Part shown: in pieces, positions 16,702 to 23,926 of the stretch | How positions within the stretch are numbered: the stretch's first letter is position 1 | How the letters are laid out: every line of letters starts with the position of its first letter | NCBI GenBank assembly: GCA_016713785.1 | Contig: JADJOM010000003.1 | Location: 434,001-498,000 of the forward strand | From: Gemmatimonadota bacterium | Lineage (GTDB): Bacteria; Gemmatimonadota; Gemmatimonadetes; Gemmatimonadales; GWC2-71-9 | Length of the DNA stretch: 64,000 bases | Direction of reading: 5' to 3' | Translations under genes and position numbers: made by a program | Notes under the pieces: generated by a model | What the model saw: the letters and a program-made list of their open reading frames with translations, nothing else | Databases searched by the model: none | What the model was told of the DNA's origin: nothing

Positions 16702-17541
16702 ATGCCACCCGCCAAGAAGCGCTTCGGCCAGCATTTCCTGCACGACCCACGGATCCTGGGCCGGATCGCCGACGCGGTCGGCATCGAGCCGGGCGACACC
16801 GTGCTCGAGATCGGGCCGGGGCCCGGGGGGCTCACCGCGGAGCTGGCGCGGCGCGCCGGGCGCCTGGTGGTCATCGAGAAGGACCGGGACCTGATCCCGG
16901 CCCTGCGCGCGCGGTTCCCGGGCATCACGATCATCGAGGCGGACGCGCTCGAGGAGGACTGGCACGCGCTCGCGGGCCCCGGCCCGGTGCGCATCACCGG
17001 GAACATCCCCTACAACATCACCACCCCGCTGCTGGAGCAGGCGCTCACGCCGCCGCGGCCCCGGGTGGTGGTGTTCCTGGTGCAGAAGGAGGTGGCCGAT
17101 CGGGTGGCCGCCGCGCCCGGCGGGGGCGACTATGGCGCCCTGAGCGTCGGTCTGCAGGCCGTGGCGCACGTGGAGCGACTCTTCACCGTGCCCGCCGGCG
17201 CGTTCCGGCCGCCCCCCAAGGTCGACTCGGCCCTCCTGCGGCTCACCCCCCTGGCCGAGCCGCTGATCCCCCCCGCGGACACCGCGGCGTTCCGGCGCTT
17301 CGTGGTGGGGCTGTTCGGCTTCCGCCGAAAGCAGCTGGTGCGCGGCCTCCGGGAGCTGACGGGCGGCACGGGGGAGGACGCCACCACCTGGCTGGCGTAT
17401 GCCGGCATTCCACCCGCCACGCGGCCGCAGGAACTCGATCCCTCCACGTTCGCGAGGCTGTTCGCGTGCGTGGGACCTGCCTGGCCGCCTCGCCGAACCG
17501 CCGCCCTACCGCCCCCCGGCCCCCACCGGCTAGATTTGTGA
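16702..17541 (+). CDS. ksgA: 16S rRNA dimethyladenosine transferase KsgA/RsmA
   Basis: 279 residues. Motifs: GQHFLHD (~9), SAM-binding EIGPGPGGLT (~34), and catalytic NIPYNIT (~102). The enzyme dimethylates A1518 and A1519 of 16S rRNA late in 30S assembly. ATG at 16702 is chosen because it begins MPPAKKRFGQHFL as in the family; the upstream extension runs through the pyrimidine tract. The last ~25 residues are proline/arginine-rich. The final codons and stop are part of the Rex operator, so expression of the next gene is controlled from within this one. Confidence 0.93.
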   Translation: MPPAKKRFGQHFLHDPRILGRIADAVGIEPGDTVLEIGPGPGGLTAELARRAGRLVVIEKDRDLIPALRARFPGITIIEADALEEDWHALAGPGPVRITGNIPYNITTPLLEQALTPPRPRVVVFLVQKEVADRVAAAPGGGDYGALSVGLQAVAHVERLFTVPAGAFRPPPKVDSALLRLTPLAEPLIPPADTAAFRRFVVGLFGFRRKQLVRGLRELTGGTGEDATTWLAYAGIPPATRPQELDPSTFARLFACVGPAWPPRRTAALPPPGPHRLDL

Positions 17542-17553
17542 AAGATTTCACAA
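17536..17553. promoter_or_regulatory. Rex operator (perfect dyad)
   Basis: TTGTGAA-AGAT-TTCACAA is a perfect inverted repeat and matches the established Rex box TTGTGAA-N4-TTCACAA. It starts 24 nt before the rex ATG and its first six bases are the last codon and stop of ksgA. A -10-like TAGATT (17531-17536) abuts its left arm, so bound Rex would block initiation. Negative autoregulation by the NADH/NAD ratio is inferred. Confidence 0.85.
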
Positions 17554-17559
17554 TAGCCG

Positions 17560-18180
17560 ATGCGCAAGATCGCCGAATCCACCGTCCGGCGGCTCTCGCT
17601 TTACCTGCGCTTCCTCGAGGAGTTCGAGGAGCAGGGGACCGAGACCGTGAGCTCCGAGGCCCTCGCGGCCCGGGGCGGGACGACGTCTGCCCAGGTGCGG
17701 AAGGACCTGTCCTTCTTCGGGTCCTTCGGCAAGCGGGGGCTCGGGTATTCGGTGGGCGAACTGGTGCAGAAGCTCCGCGAGATCCTCGGGCTGGGGCGCA
17801 CCTATCGGGTGGCGATGATCGGGGCGGGGAAGATCGGCAGCGCCCTGGTCCAGTATCGCGGCTTCCTGCAGCGGGGCTTCGAGATCGTGGCCATCTTCGA
17901 CACCGACCTGTCCAAGGTGGGGAAGGCATGGAATGGCCTGACCGTGCGCGACATCCGTGAGCTCGAGGCCGAGTTCCGTCGCCAGCCGGTGGACATCGCC
18001 GTGATCGTGACCCCCGCCGAGGCCGCCCAGGCGGTGGCCGACCGGTGCGTGAGCGTCGGCGTGAAGGCGGTGCTCAACTTCGCCCCGGTGCAGCTCAGCG
18101 TCCCCGACGACGTGGTGGTCAAGACGGTGAACCTGGCCCTGGAGCTCGAGACGCTGAGCTACGCCCTGACCAATCGATAG
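17560..18180 (+). CDS. rex: Redox-sensing transcriptional repressor Rex
   Basis: 206 residues, normal Rex length. An N-terminal winged helix (~1-80) contains VRKDLSFFGSFGKRG, the DNA-recognition region. A Rossmann domain follows with IGAGKIGSAL (~86-95) and the acidic IFDTD that prefers NAD(H). Rex leaves DNA when NADH rises and usually represses fermentation, respiration and anaerobic-metabolism genes. Its operator lies directly upstream. arcA (arginine deiminase, an anaerobic ATP source) follows about 100 nt downstream, but no second Rex box was found there. Confidence 0.95.
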   Translation: MRKIAESTVRRLSLYLRFLEEFEEQGTETVSSEALAARGGTTSAQVRKDLSFFGSFGKRGLGYSVGELVQKLREILGLGRTYRVAMIGAGKIGSALVQYRGFLQRGFEIVAIFDTDLSKVGKAWNGLTVRDIRELEAEFRRQPVDIAVIVTPAEAAQAVADRCVSVGVKAVLNFAPVQLSVPDDVVVKTVNLALELETLSYALTNR

Positions 18181-18281
18181 GCGGCTGGCCACGACGGGTG
18201 CCGTGCGGGGCCGCGGATGCCCGTCCATTGCCTGGTTCCCCTTTCCGGTAATTCCCCGCCCACCTTACCTTCCCGGCGGCC

Positions 18282-19514
18282 ATGGCCTCACTCCACATCA
18301 CCTCCGAGATCGGGCAGCTGCAGTCGGTCCTGGTGCACACGCCGGGAGCGGAGCTGCGCGCCGTCACGCCGGGCAACAAGGGCGACTACCTCTACGACGA
18401 CATCATCCAGGTGGAGCCGGCGCAGCGGGAGCACCGCCGGTTCGTGGCGGTGCTGCAGCGGTTCGCCACGGTGTACCAGGTGGCCGACCTGCTGGCCGAG
18501 GCGCTGGAGCGCCCCGAGGCGCGGGAGTACTTCACCCGCAGCACCCTCGACGTGGTGCCCTCGGAGTTCCTGGGCCGGCAGCTGAGCGAGCTGGAGCCGC
18601 GGGCGCTGGCCCGGCTCATCATCGAGGGTGTTGAGGCGGAGGGGGGCGCGGTGGGGCGGGCCCTCAACGCCATCGGCTACATGCTGCCGCCGCTGCCGAA
18701 CCTCTTCTTCCCGCGGGACATCGGCGTGGTGATCGGGCGGCACGCGGTGGTGGGCTCGATGCGCCATGGGGTGCGCTGGACCGAGGAGCTGCTGATCAAG
18801 ACGCTCTTTGCCTATCACCCCACGCTGGGCAATGAGGGGCTGCTGTACGACGGCTCCGAGGAGCGCCGCAGCGACTACACCCTCGAAGGCGGCGACCTGC
18901 ACCTGCTGCGCCCCGACCTCCTGCTGGTGGGCTTCAGCGAGCGCACCTCCGCCGCGGCCATCGACAAGCTGTGTGAGGTGCTGTTTGCCCGCACCGGGAT
19001 CACCGACGTGCTGGTGGTGGTGATGCCCAAGGAGCCGACCGCCATCCACCTGGACATGCTGTTCACCCAGCTGGACCGCGAGCTCTGCGCCGTGTATCCC
19101 CCCTACTTCCTGGGCCCCGAGCGGCTGGCCGTGCTGCACCGGAAGAAGGGCGAGGACGGGGTGCGCGAGATGCCCAACTTCTTCTCCGCCCTCAAGGACG
19201 TCGGGATGCCGCTCGAACCGGTCTTCACCGGGGGCAGCCGGCGGGCCACCCAGGACCGCGAGCAGTGGACCAGCGGCTGCAACTTCGTGGCGCTCAAGCC
19301 GGGGGTGGTGGTGAGCTACCGCCGCAACGAGGGGACCATCGAGGCGCTCAAGCAGGCGGGCTTCCGGGTGGTCTCGAGCGTGGACTTCGTGGCCTTCGAC
19401 GACTGGCTCGACACCAAGCACCGCACGGTGGTGACCATCGACGGCGACGAGCTCTCGCGGGGCGGGGGCGGCCCCCGCTGCATGACCCTGCCACTGGCGC
19501 GGGCCGCGCTGTGA
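18282..19514 (+). CDS. arcA: Arginine deiminase
   Basis: 410 residues, full length. Family motifs: FFPRDIG (~143), the catalytic region YTLEGGDLH (~204), AIHLDMLF with its histidine (~257), and the nucleophile in GGPRCMTLPL (Cys ~400). It hydrolyses arginine to citrulline and ammonia, the first step of the ATP-yielding arginine deiminase pathway. arcB and arcC are not in this window. The ATG at 18282 is preceded by a C-rich stretch without a clear Shine-Dalgarno. The stop overlaps the GTG of the next gene. An agmatine deiminase-like role is less likely given the motifs. Confidence 0.9.
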   Translation: MASLHITSEIGQLQSVLVHTPGAELRAVTPGNKGDYLYDDIIQVEPAQREHRRFVAVLQRFATVYQVADLLAEALERPEAREYFTRSTLDVVPSEFLGRQLSELEPRALARLIIEGVEAEGGAVGRALNAIGYMLPPLPNLFFPRDIGVVIGRHAVVGSMRHGVRWTEELLIKTLFAYHPTLGNEGLLYDGSEERRSDYTLEGGDLHLLRPDLLLVGFSERTSAAAIDKLCEVLFARTGITDVLVVVMPKEPTAIHLDMLFTQLDRELCAVYPPYFLGPERLAVLHRKKGEDGVREMPNFFSALKDVGMPLEPVFTGGSRRATQDREQWTSGCNFVALKPGVVVSYRRNEGTIEALKQAGFRVVSSVDFVAFDDWLDTKHRTVVTIDGDELSRGGGGPRCMTLPLARAAL

Positions 19515-20335
19515 TCGGGCTGGCGAGCTTCCCCGAGCGGACCCTGGTGGAGCGCGCCATGCTGCTGATGCTGGGGGGGCCGCTCGACGCCGATCGGATC
19601 GCCGCGGAGGTGCTGGGGATGCCGGGCGCGCCCCGCGCGGTGGCGGAGCGGCTGGCGGTGGCGCTCTTCTCCGCCGACCCCCGGGTGCGCCAGCTCGACG
19701 ACGGTCGCTGGGCGCTCATCGCGGAGGTGCAGGGCTCGCCGCTGGTGGAGGAGTGCGCCTTCGCCGTGGTCGACGTGGAGACCACCGGCATGCGGGCCAG
19801 CGGGCCCGACCGCATCACCGACATCGCCGTGGTGGTGGTGCACGGCACCCGGCGGGAGCTGGTGTTCGAGTCGCTGGTCAATCCGGGCGTGCCGATTCCC
19901 CTCCGCATCCAGGGGCTCACCGGCATCACCGACCGGATGGTGGCCTCGGCGCCCACCTTCGACCAGGTGGCCGATGACGTGATCGCGGCGCTCGCCGGCC
20001 GGGTTTTCGTGGCCCACAACGCGCGCTTCGACTGGGGGTTCCTCACGGCCGAGGTGCGCCGCGCCCGCGCGCTGGGCCTGTCGGGGCCGTCGCTCTGCAC
20101 GGTGCGGCTGGCGCGCAAGCTCCTGCCCGTCCTCGAATCCCGCAGCCTCGACAGCCTGAGCCTGCATTTCGGGCTCGAGAACCCGGCCCGCCACCGCGCC
20201 GCCGGCGATGCCCTGGTGACCGCGGTGGTGCTGGAGCGCCTGCTCGACCTGGCGCGGGAGCAGGGCGCGCGGACCCTCGCCGATCTCGAGGGCCTGACCC
20301 GCAGCGGGAAGCGTGCGCCAGCCACCGGGCCGTAG
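19511..20335 (+). CDS. DnaQ-family DEDDh 3'-5' exonuclease
   Basis: 274 residues. An unassigned N-terminal part (~1-80) is followed by an exonuclease domain with Exo I DVETTG (~88), Exo II HNARFDWGFL (~170) and Exo III HRAAGDA (~230), giving the catalytic D, E, D, D and H. It resembles DNA polymerase III epsilon or the exonuclease half of DinG/UvrC-like proteins, but stands alone. It may proofread or trim nucleic acids. The GTG start at 19511 overlaps the arcA stop; this is the only overlap-consistent start. No partner gene gives a pathway. Confidence 0.8.
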   Translation: MIGLASFPERTLVERAMLLMLGGPLDADRIAAEVLGMPGAPRAVAERLAVALFSADPRVRQLDDGRWALIAEVQGSPLVEECAFAVVDVETTGMRASGPDRITDIAVVVVHGTRRELVFESLVNPGVPIPLRIQGLTGITDRMVASAPTFDQVADDVIAALAGRVFVAHNARFDWGFLTAEVRRARALGLSGPSLCTVRLARKLLPVLESRSLDSLSLHFGLENPARHRAAGDALVTAVVLERLLDLAREQGARTLADLEGLTRSGKRAPATGP

Positions 20336-20393
20336 CCGTCCCACGTCGCGCCACCCCTTCCCCCGTCCCCCTCATCCATCTTCTTTCCACCGC

Positions 20394-21287
20394 ATGCCGC
20401 TCTGCCACACCTTCCAGCTCGGCGCCCTGCGCTGCCATCTCCTCGACGCCGGGGACGTCCGGCTCGATGGCGGGGCGATGTTCGGCGTGGTGGCGCGGCC
20501 CCTGTGGACCCGCAACATCACCCCGGATGAGCGGAACCGGATCCCGCTCACCATGCGCTGCCTGCTGGTGGAGCATCCCGACGGCCTGGTGCTGGTCGAC
20601 ACCGGCCTGGGGAACAAGGAGGAGCAGAAGTTCCTCGACATCTACGCGGTGGAGAATCGCGGGGACCCCGGACCCACCCGCCTGGAGGACGCGCTCCGCG
20701 CCGCGGGGCATCGGGCGGAGGAGGTCCGGTGGGTCATCAACACCCACCTGCACTTCGACCACGCCGGGGGCAATACCACCCTCGACGCGCCCCGGTCGGC
20801 GGACGCCGCGCCGGCCCCCCGCCTGGCCTTCCCGAACGCCACGTACGTCGTGCAGCGCCACGAGCTCGAGTTCGCCCGGCACACCAACGAGCGCACCCGG
20901 GCCAGCTACCTGCCGCCCAACTACGAGCCGGTCGCGGCCGCGGGGCGGTGGCGGCTGCTCGAGGGCGATGGCGAGATCCTCCCCGGGATCTCGGCCCGGA
21001 TGACCCCGGGGCACATCCCCTGGCACCAGAGCCTGGTGCTGCGGAGCGGCGGGGAGACCGCGGTCTTCCTCGGCGACGTGATCCCCACCCATCACCACCT
21101 CCCCCTGGCCTGGATCATGGGCTACGACCTGGAGCCGCTGCGGACCCTGGAGTCCAAGCGGGCCCTGTTCGCGGAGGCGGTGCCGGCGGGCTGGTGGTTC
21201 ATTTTCGAGCATGATGCCCACGTGGCGATGGGCCGGGCGGTGCAGGAGGGGAAGGGCGTGGGGCTGGCGGAGGTGGTCCGGGCCTAG
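20394..21287 (+). CDS. MBL-fold metallohydrolase
   Basis: 297 residues with the metallo-beta-lactamase motif HLHFDHAGG (~120-128), a following conserved HIPWHQS histidine (~207), GDVIPTHHH (~233) and a final HDAH (~286). The fold binds two metal ions. The layout resembles AHL-lactonase or other quorum-lactonase-like hydrolases and also generic MBL hydrolases; substrate is not predictable. No signal peptide. ATG at 20394 follows a C-rich tract. It stands at the end of the arcA run, 12 nt before a new promoter. Confidence 0.75.
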   Translation: MPLCHTFQLGALRCHLLDAGDVRLDGGAMFGVVARPLWTRNITPDERNRIPLTMRCLLVEHPDGLVLVDTGLGNKEEQKFLDIYAVENRGDPGPTRLEDALRAAGHRAEEVRWVINTHLHFDHAGGNTTLDAPRSADAAPAPRLAFPNATYVVQRHELEFARHTNERTRASYLPPNYEPVAAAGRWRLLEGDGEILPGISARMTPGHIPWHQSLVLRSGGETAVFLGDVIPTHHHLPLAWIMGYDLEPLRTLESKRALFAEAVPAGWWFIFEHDAHVAMGRAVQEGKGVGLAEVVRA

Positions 21288-21299
21288 CGGGGTGGTCGG

Positions 21300-21328
21300 T
21301 TGACCAAACCCCCGCCCGGGGCTAGCTT
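21300..21328 (+). promoter_or_regulatory. Promoter of the infC-rpmI-rplT-pheST operon
   Basis: TTGACC (21300-21305) and TAGCTT (21323-21328) are spaced by 17 nt. The start would be near 21336, leaving a ~170-nt leader before infC. The same -10 hexamer TAGCTT also precedes tRNA-Leu at 41299. Confidence 0.5.
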
Positions 21329-21453
21329 TACCGCCGGTTTTTGAAGTGGGGGCGAGAGGCCCCCCACCCCCAGCCCGGCCTCGGCCGGCGCGACCGGGTC
21401 CAGTGCGCAGCGATTGTTCGGCCGGGCGCCCAGGCGCTCGTGCCCGCTGTTAC

Positions 21454-21492
21454 CGGACACCCAGGGGTTCACGGGGTGTCCGTTTTCTTTTT
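21454..21492 (+). terminator. Terminator-like attenuator in the infC leader
   Basis: CGGACACCC (21454-21462) pairs perfectly with GGGTGTCCG (21474-21482), with an 11-nt loop, followed by TTTTCTTTTT (21483-21492). This is a full intrinsic-terminator structure ending two nucleotides before the infC Shine-Dalgarno. Its place suggests leader attenuation of the IF3-L35-L20 operon rather than simple termination of the gene upstream, which ends 166 nt earlier. Confidence 0.75.
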
Positions 21493-21508
21493 CGGGAGGG
21501 GTGCCAGA

Positions 21509-22030
21509 CTGTCCACCAACGAGCGTGAGCGCCGGGTCCGCATCAATCGGCAGATCCGGATCAGTCCTCTCCGGGTGATCGGTCCCGGAGGCGAGCAGCT
21601 GGGTGTGCTGCCGGTCGAGGAGGCGCTGGCCGCCGCGGTGGAGCGCGGCCTCGACCTGGTGGAAGTGGCGCCGATGGCGCGACCGCCCGTGGTCAAGATC
21701 ATGGACTACGGCAAGTACAAGTTCGAGGAAGCGAAGGCCGCCCGCGCGGCCAAGAAGAAGCAGCACGTGATCCACCTGAAGGAAATCAAGGTCCGTCCCG
21801 GCATCGAGGAGCACGACTTCGAGTTCAAGAGCCGGCACGCCCGCGAGTTCCTGCTGGAAGGCAACAAGGTGAAGGTCACCATGATGTACCGCGGCCGGCA
21901 GCTGGCGCACGTCGAGCTCGGCAAGGCCGTCCTCGACCGCTTCTTCGGCACGCTGTCGGATATCGGCAAGGTGGAGCAGGACGCCAAGCTCGAGGGCCGC
22001 AACATGGTGATGGTGCTGGCCCCCAAGTGA
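21509..22030 (+). CDS. infC: Translation initiation factor IF-3 (CTG start)
   Basis: 173 residues. The N-domain contains NRQIRI...VIGPGGEQLGV, a basic linker follows, and the C-domain contains KEIKVRPGIEEHDFEFK and MMYRGR. IF3 binds 30S, prevents 50S joining and checks start codons. No ATG, GTG or TTG is in frame between the terminator-like hairpin and the conserved region. CTG at 21509 sits 9 nt after GGAGG (21495-21499), so CTG is the probable start. E. coli infC uses AUU for IF3 autoregulation, so a non-standard start fits the family. It heads the operon with rpmI and rplT. Confidence 0.92.
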   Translation: MSTNERERRVRINRQIRISPLRVIGPGGEQLGVLPVEEALAAAVERGLDLVEVAPMARPPVVKIMDYGKYKFEEAKAARAAKKKQHVIHLKEIKVRPGIEEHDFEFKSRHAREFLLEGNKVKVTMMYRGRQLAHVELGKAVLDRFFGTLSDIGKVEQDAKLEGRNMVMVLAPK

Positions 22031-22038
22031 TCGACACA

Positions 22039-22060
22039 GGCGCGCACGGCTGTGTGCGCC
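22039..22060 (+). other. Hairpin element, copy 1 (before rpmI)
   Basis: GGCGCGCAC (22039-22047), loop GGCT, GTGTGCGCC (22052-22060), with one G-U pair. CGCAGGGC follows. A near-identical element lies at 26918-26941 before rny. It may be a structured leader or processing site. Confidence 0.5.
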
Positions 22061-22107
22061 GCTGAAACGCAGGGCGGGCCGGTGGCCCCCCGCTGATGGA
22101 GAACGCA

Positions 22108-22302
22108 ATGCCCAAGCAGAAGACCAAGCGCGCCGCGATGAAGCGCTTCACCCGGACCGGCACCGGGAAGCTCAAGCGCTGGCACGCCAACCACAGCCAC
22201 ATCCTCACCAAGAAGACCCGCAAGCGGAAGAACCGGCTCAAGAAGGGCGCCCTGGTGGCGTCGGCCGACTTCCCGCGCGTCAACCGCCTCCTGCAGGCGT
22301 AA
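22108..22302 (+). CDS. rpmI: Large ribosomal subunit protein bL35
   Basis: 64 residues, very basic, starting MPKQKTKRAAMKRF and containing HILTKKTRKRK, as in bL35. ATG at 22108 is chosen over an in-frame ATG at 22096 because GGAGA (22098-22102) lies between them as the Shine-Dalgarno. It sits between infC and rplT, the standard bacterial order. Confidence 0.95.
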   Translation: MPKQKTKRAAMKRFTRTGTGKLKRWHANHSHILTKKTRKRKNRLKKGALVASADFPRVNRLLQA

Positions 22303-22312
22303 GGGAGCCACC

Positions 22313-22666
22313 ATGCCTCGCGTCAAGAGCAACGTCGCTCACCACGCCCGCAAGAAGAAGATCATGCGCGCCGCCAAGGGCGCGCGCGGTGCCCGCAGCA
22401 AGCTCTACCGTCCCGCCAAGGAGACGGTCGAGCGGGCCATGCAGTACGCCTACCGCGACCGGCGCAAGAAGAAGGGCGAGTTCCGCACGCTCTGGATCAC
22501 CCGCATCAACGCGGCGTGCCGGATGCACGGCTTCAGCTACAGCGGCTTCATGGCGGCGCTCAAGAAGGCCGGCGTGGAGATCAACCGGAAGGTCCTCGCC
22601 GATCTCGCCGTCCGGGACATGGACGCCTTCGCCAAGATCGCCGAGGTCGCGAAGGCCGCGGTCTGA
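22313..22666 (+). CDS. rplT: Large ribosomal subunit protein bL20
   Basis: 117 residues, full length. RVKSNVAHHARKKKIMRAAKG at the N-terminus and the globular C-terminal domain (SYSGFMAALKKAGVEINRKVL region) identify bL20, which is essential for early 50S assembly and in some bacteria represses its own operon through the leader RNA. Ten nt after rpmI, with GGGAGCC as a possible Shine-Dalgarno. Whether L20 acts on the leader found here is unknown. Confidence 0.96.
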   Translation: MPRVKSNVAHHARKKKIMRAAKGARGARSKLYRPAKETVERAMQYAYRDRRKKKGEFRTLWITRINAACRMHGFSYSGFMAALKKAGVEINRKVLADLAVRDMDAFAKIAEVAKAAV

Positions 22667-22750
22667 GGGCAGCCCGACACGTGCCGTACCCCGTGGGGTC
22701 GCCCGCCAGTGGTGGGTGACCCCGCGTGACTTCCGCTCCCCCGGGATGCC

Positions 22751-23926
22751 ATGGCCGACCACGCTGACCACGCCCAGGAACTCGACGCGATCGCGGCCCG
22801 CCTGCCCGCCGTCGCCACGCTCGCCGAGCCGGACCTCGAGGCGGAGTACATCGCCCTCCTGGGCCGCAAGCAGGGCCGCCTCACCGAGTTCCTCAAGACC
22901 GTCCTCCCCGGCCTGCCCGCCGAGGCCAAGCGCACCGTGGGCGCCCGCGCCAACCGGCTGCGGGCCGAGCTCGAGGCTGCCTTCGAGGCCCGCCGGGCCG
23001 AGCTGGCCGCCGCGGCCGCCACCCGCGCCGCCCGCGGCACCGACCTCGGCATGCCGGGTCGGCCCCGCTGGACCGGCGCGCCGCACCCGGTGACCCAGGT
23101 GGTCGAGGAGATCGTCACGATCTTCCGTGGCCTCGGCTTTGCCCGCGCCACCGGCCCCGAGATCGAGACCGAGTGGTTCAACTTCGGCGCGCTCAACTTC
23201 CCGCCGGACCACCCGGCGATGGACATGCACGACACGCTCTACCTCGACATTCCCGAGCGCCGCGCCGGCACCGACCGCCGCCGCAACCGGACCTCGGGCA
23301 TCGAGGACACGAGCGAGCGGCGCGAGGCCACCGACCGCCGCGCCCGTGACGAGGGCCGCTGGCTGCTCCGCACGCACACCAGTCCGGTGCAGATCCGCGT
23401 GCTGCTCCAGGACCCGCCCCCGGTGCGGGTGGTCATCCCAGGCTGGGTGTATCGCAAGGACCCCTTCGACGCCTCCCACGCCCCGGTCTTTGCGCAGGTC
23501 GAGGGGCTGGTGGTGGACGAGGGCATCTCGTTCGTGGACCTCAAGGCCACGCTGAGCCACTTTGCCCGGGAGTTCTTCGGCGCGAAGACCGCGGTGCGCT
23601 TCCGCCCCTCGTTCTTCCCCTTCACCGAGCCCTCGGCGGAGATGGACGTGAGCTGCGGCGTGTGTGGCGGCACGGGCTGCCCCGCCTGCAAGGGCACGGG
23701 GTGGATGGAGATCCTGGGCGCGGGCATGGTGCATCCCAACGTGCTGGCCAACTGCGGCCTCGACCCGGAGAAGTACACCGGCTTCGCCTTCGGCATGGGC
23801 CCCGGACGGATCGCCATGAACCGCTTCGGCATCACCGACATCCGCCTGCTGTACGAGAGCGACATGCGCTTCCTGGAACAGTTCAGCGGCACGCCGAGCC
23901 GCCGAGCCGCCGAGCCGACCCGATGA
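22751..23926 (+). CDS. pheS: Phenylalanyl-tRNA synthetase alpha chain
   Basis: 391 residues, longer than the usual ~340. The class II core is present: motif 2 around RTHTSPVQIR, motif 3 GFAFGMGPGRIAM, and CGVCGGTGCPACKGTGW in the aminoacylation region. It charges tRNA-Phe as an alpha2-beta2 enzyme with PheT. Two oddities: an arginine-rich insertion of ~35 residues at ~165-200 before LLRTHTSP, and a C-terminal tail (SRRAAEP) encoded by the octamer repeat. The stop overlaps the pheT start. Confidence 0.95.
   Translation: MADHADHAQELDAIAARLPAVATLAEPDLEAEYIALLGRKQGRLTEFLKTVLPGLPAEAKRTVGARANRLRAELEAAFEARRAELAAAAATRAARGTDLGMPGRPRWTGAPHPVTQVVEEIVTIFRGLGFARATGPEIETEWFNFGALNFPPDHPAMDMHDTLYLDIPERRAGTDRRRNRTSGIEDTSERREATDRRARDEGRWLLRTHTSPVQIRVLLQDPPPVRVVIPGWVYRKDPFDASHAPVFAQVEGLVVDEGISFVDLKATLSHFAREFFGAKTAVRFRPSFFPFTEPSAEMDVSCGVCGGTGCPACKGTGWMEILGAGMVHPNVLANCGLDPEKYTGFAFGMGPGRIAMNRFGITDIRLLYESDMRFLEQFSGTPSRRAAEPTR
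23892..23919. repeat. AGCCGCCG-type repeat at the pheS 3' end
   Basis: GCCGAGCCGCCGAGCCGCCGAGCCG, about three octamer units, encodes the last pheS codons, four nucleotides before the pheT start. Confidence 0.65.

Noticed and set aside
21341..21508. Upstream extension of infC to 21341
   Set aside because: It would translate through the terminator-like hairpin and add unconserved residues; the CTG with a well-placed Shine-Dalgarno fits the IF3 N-terminus.
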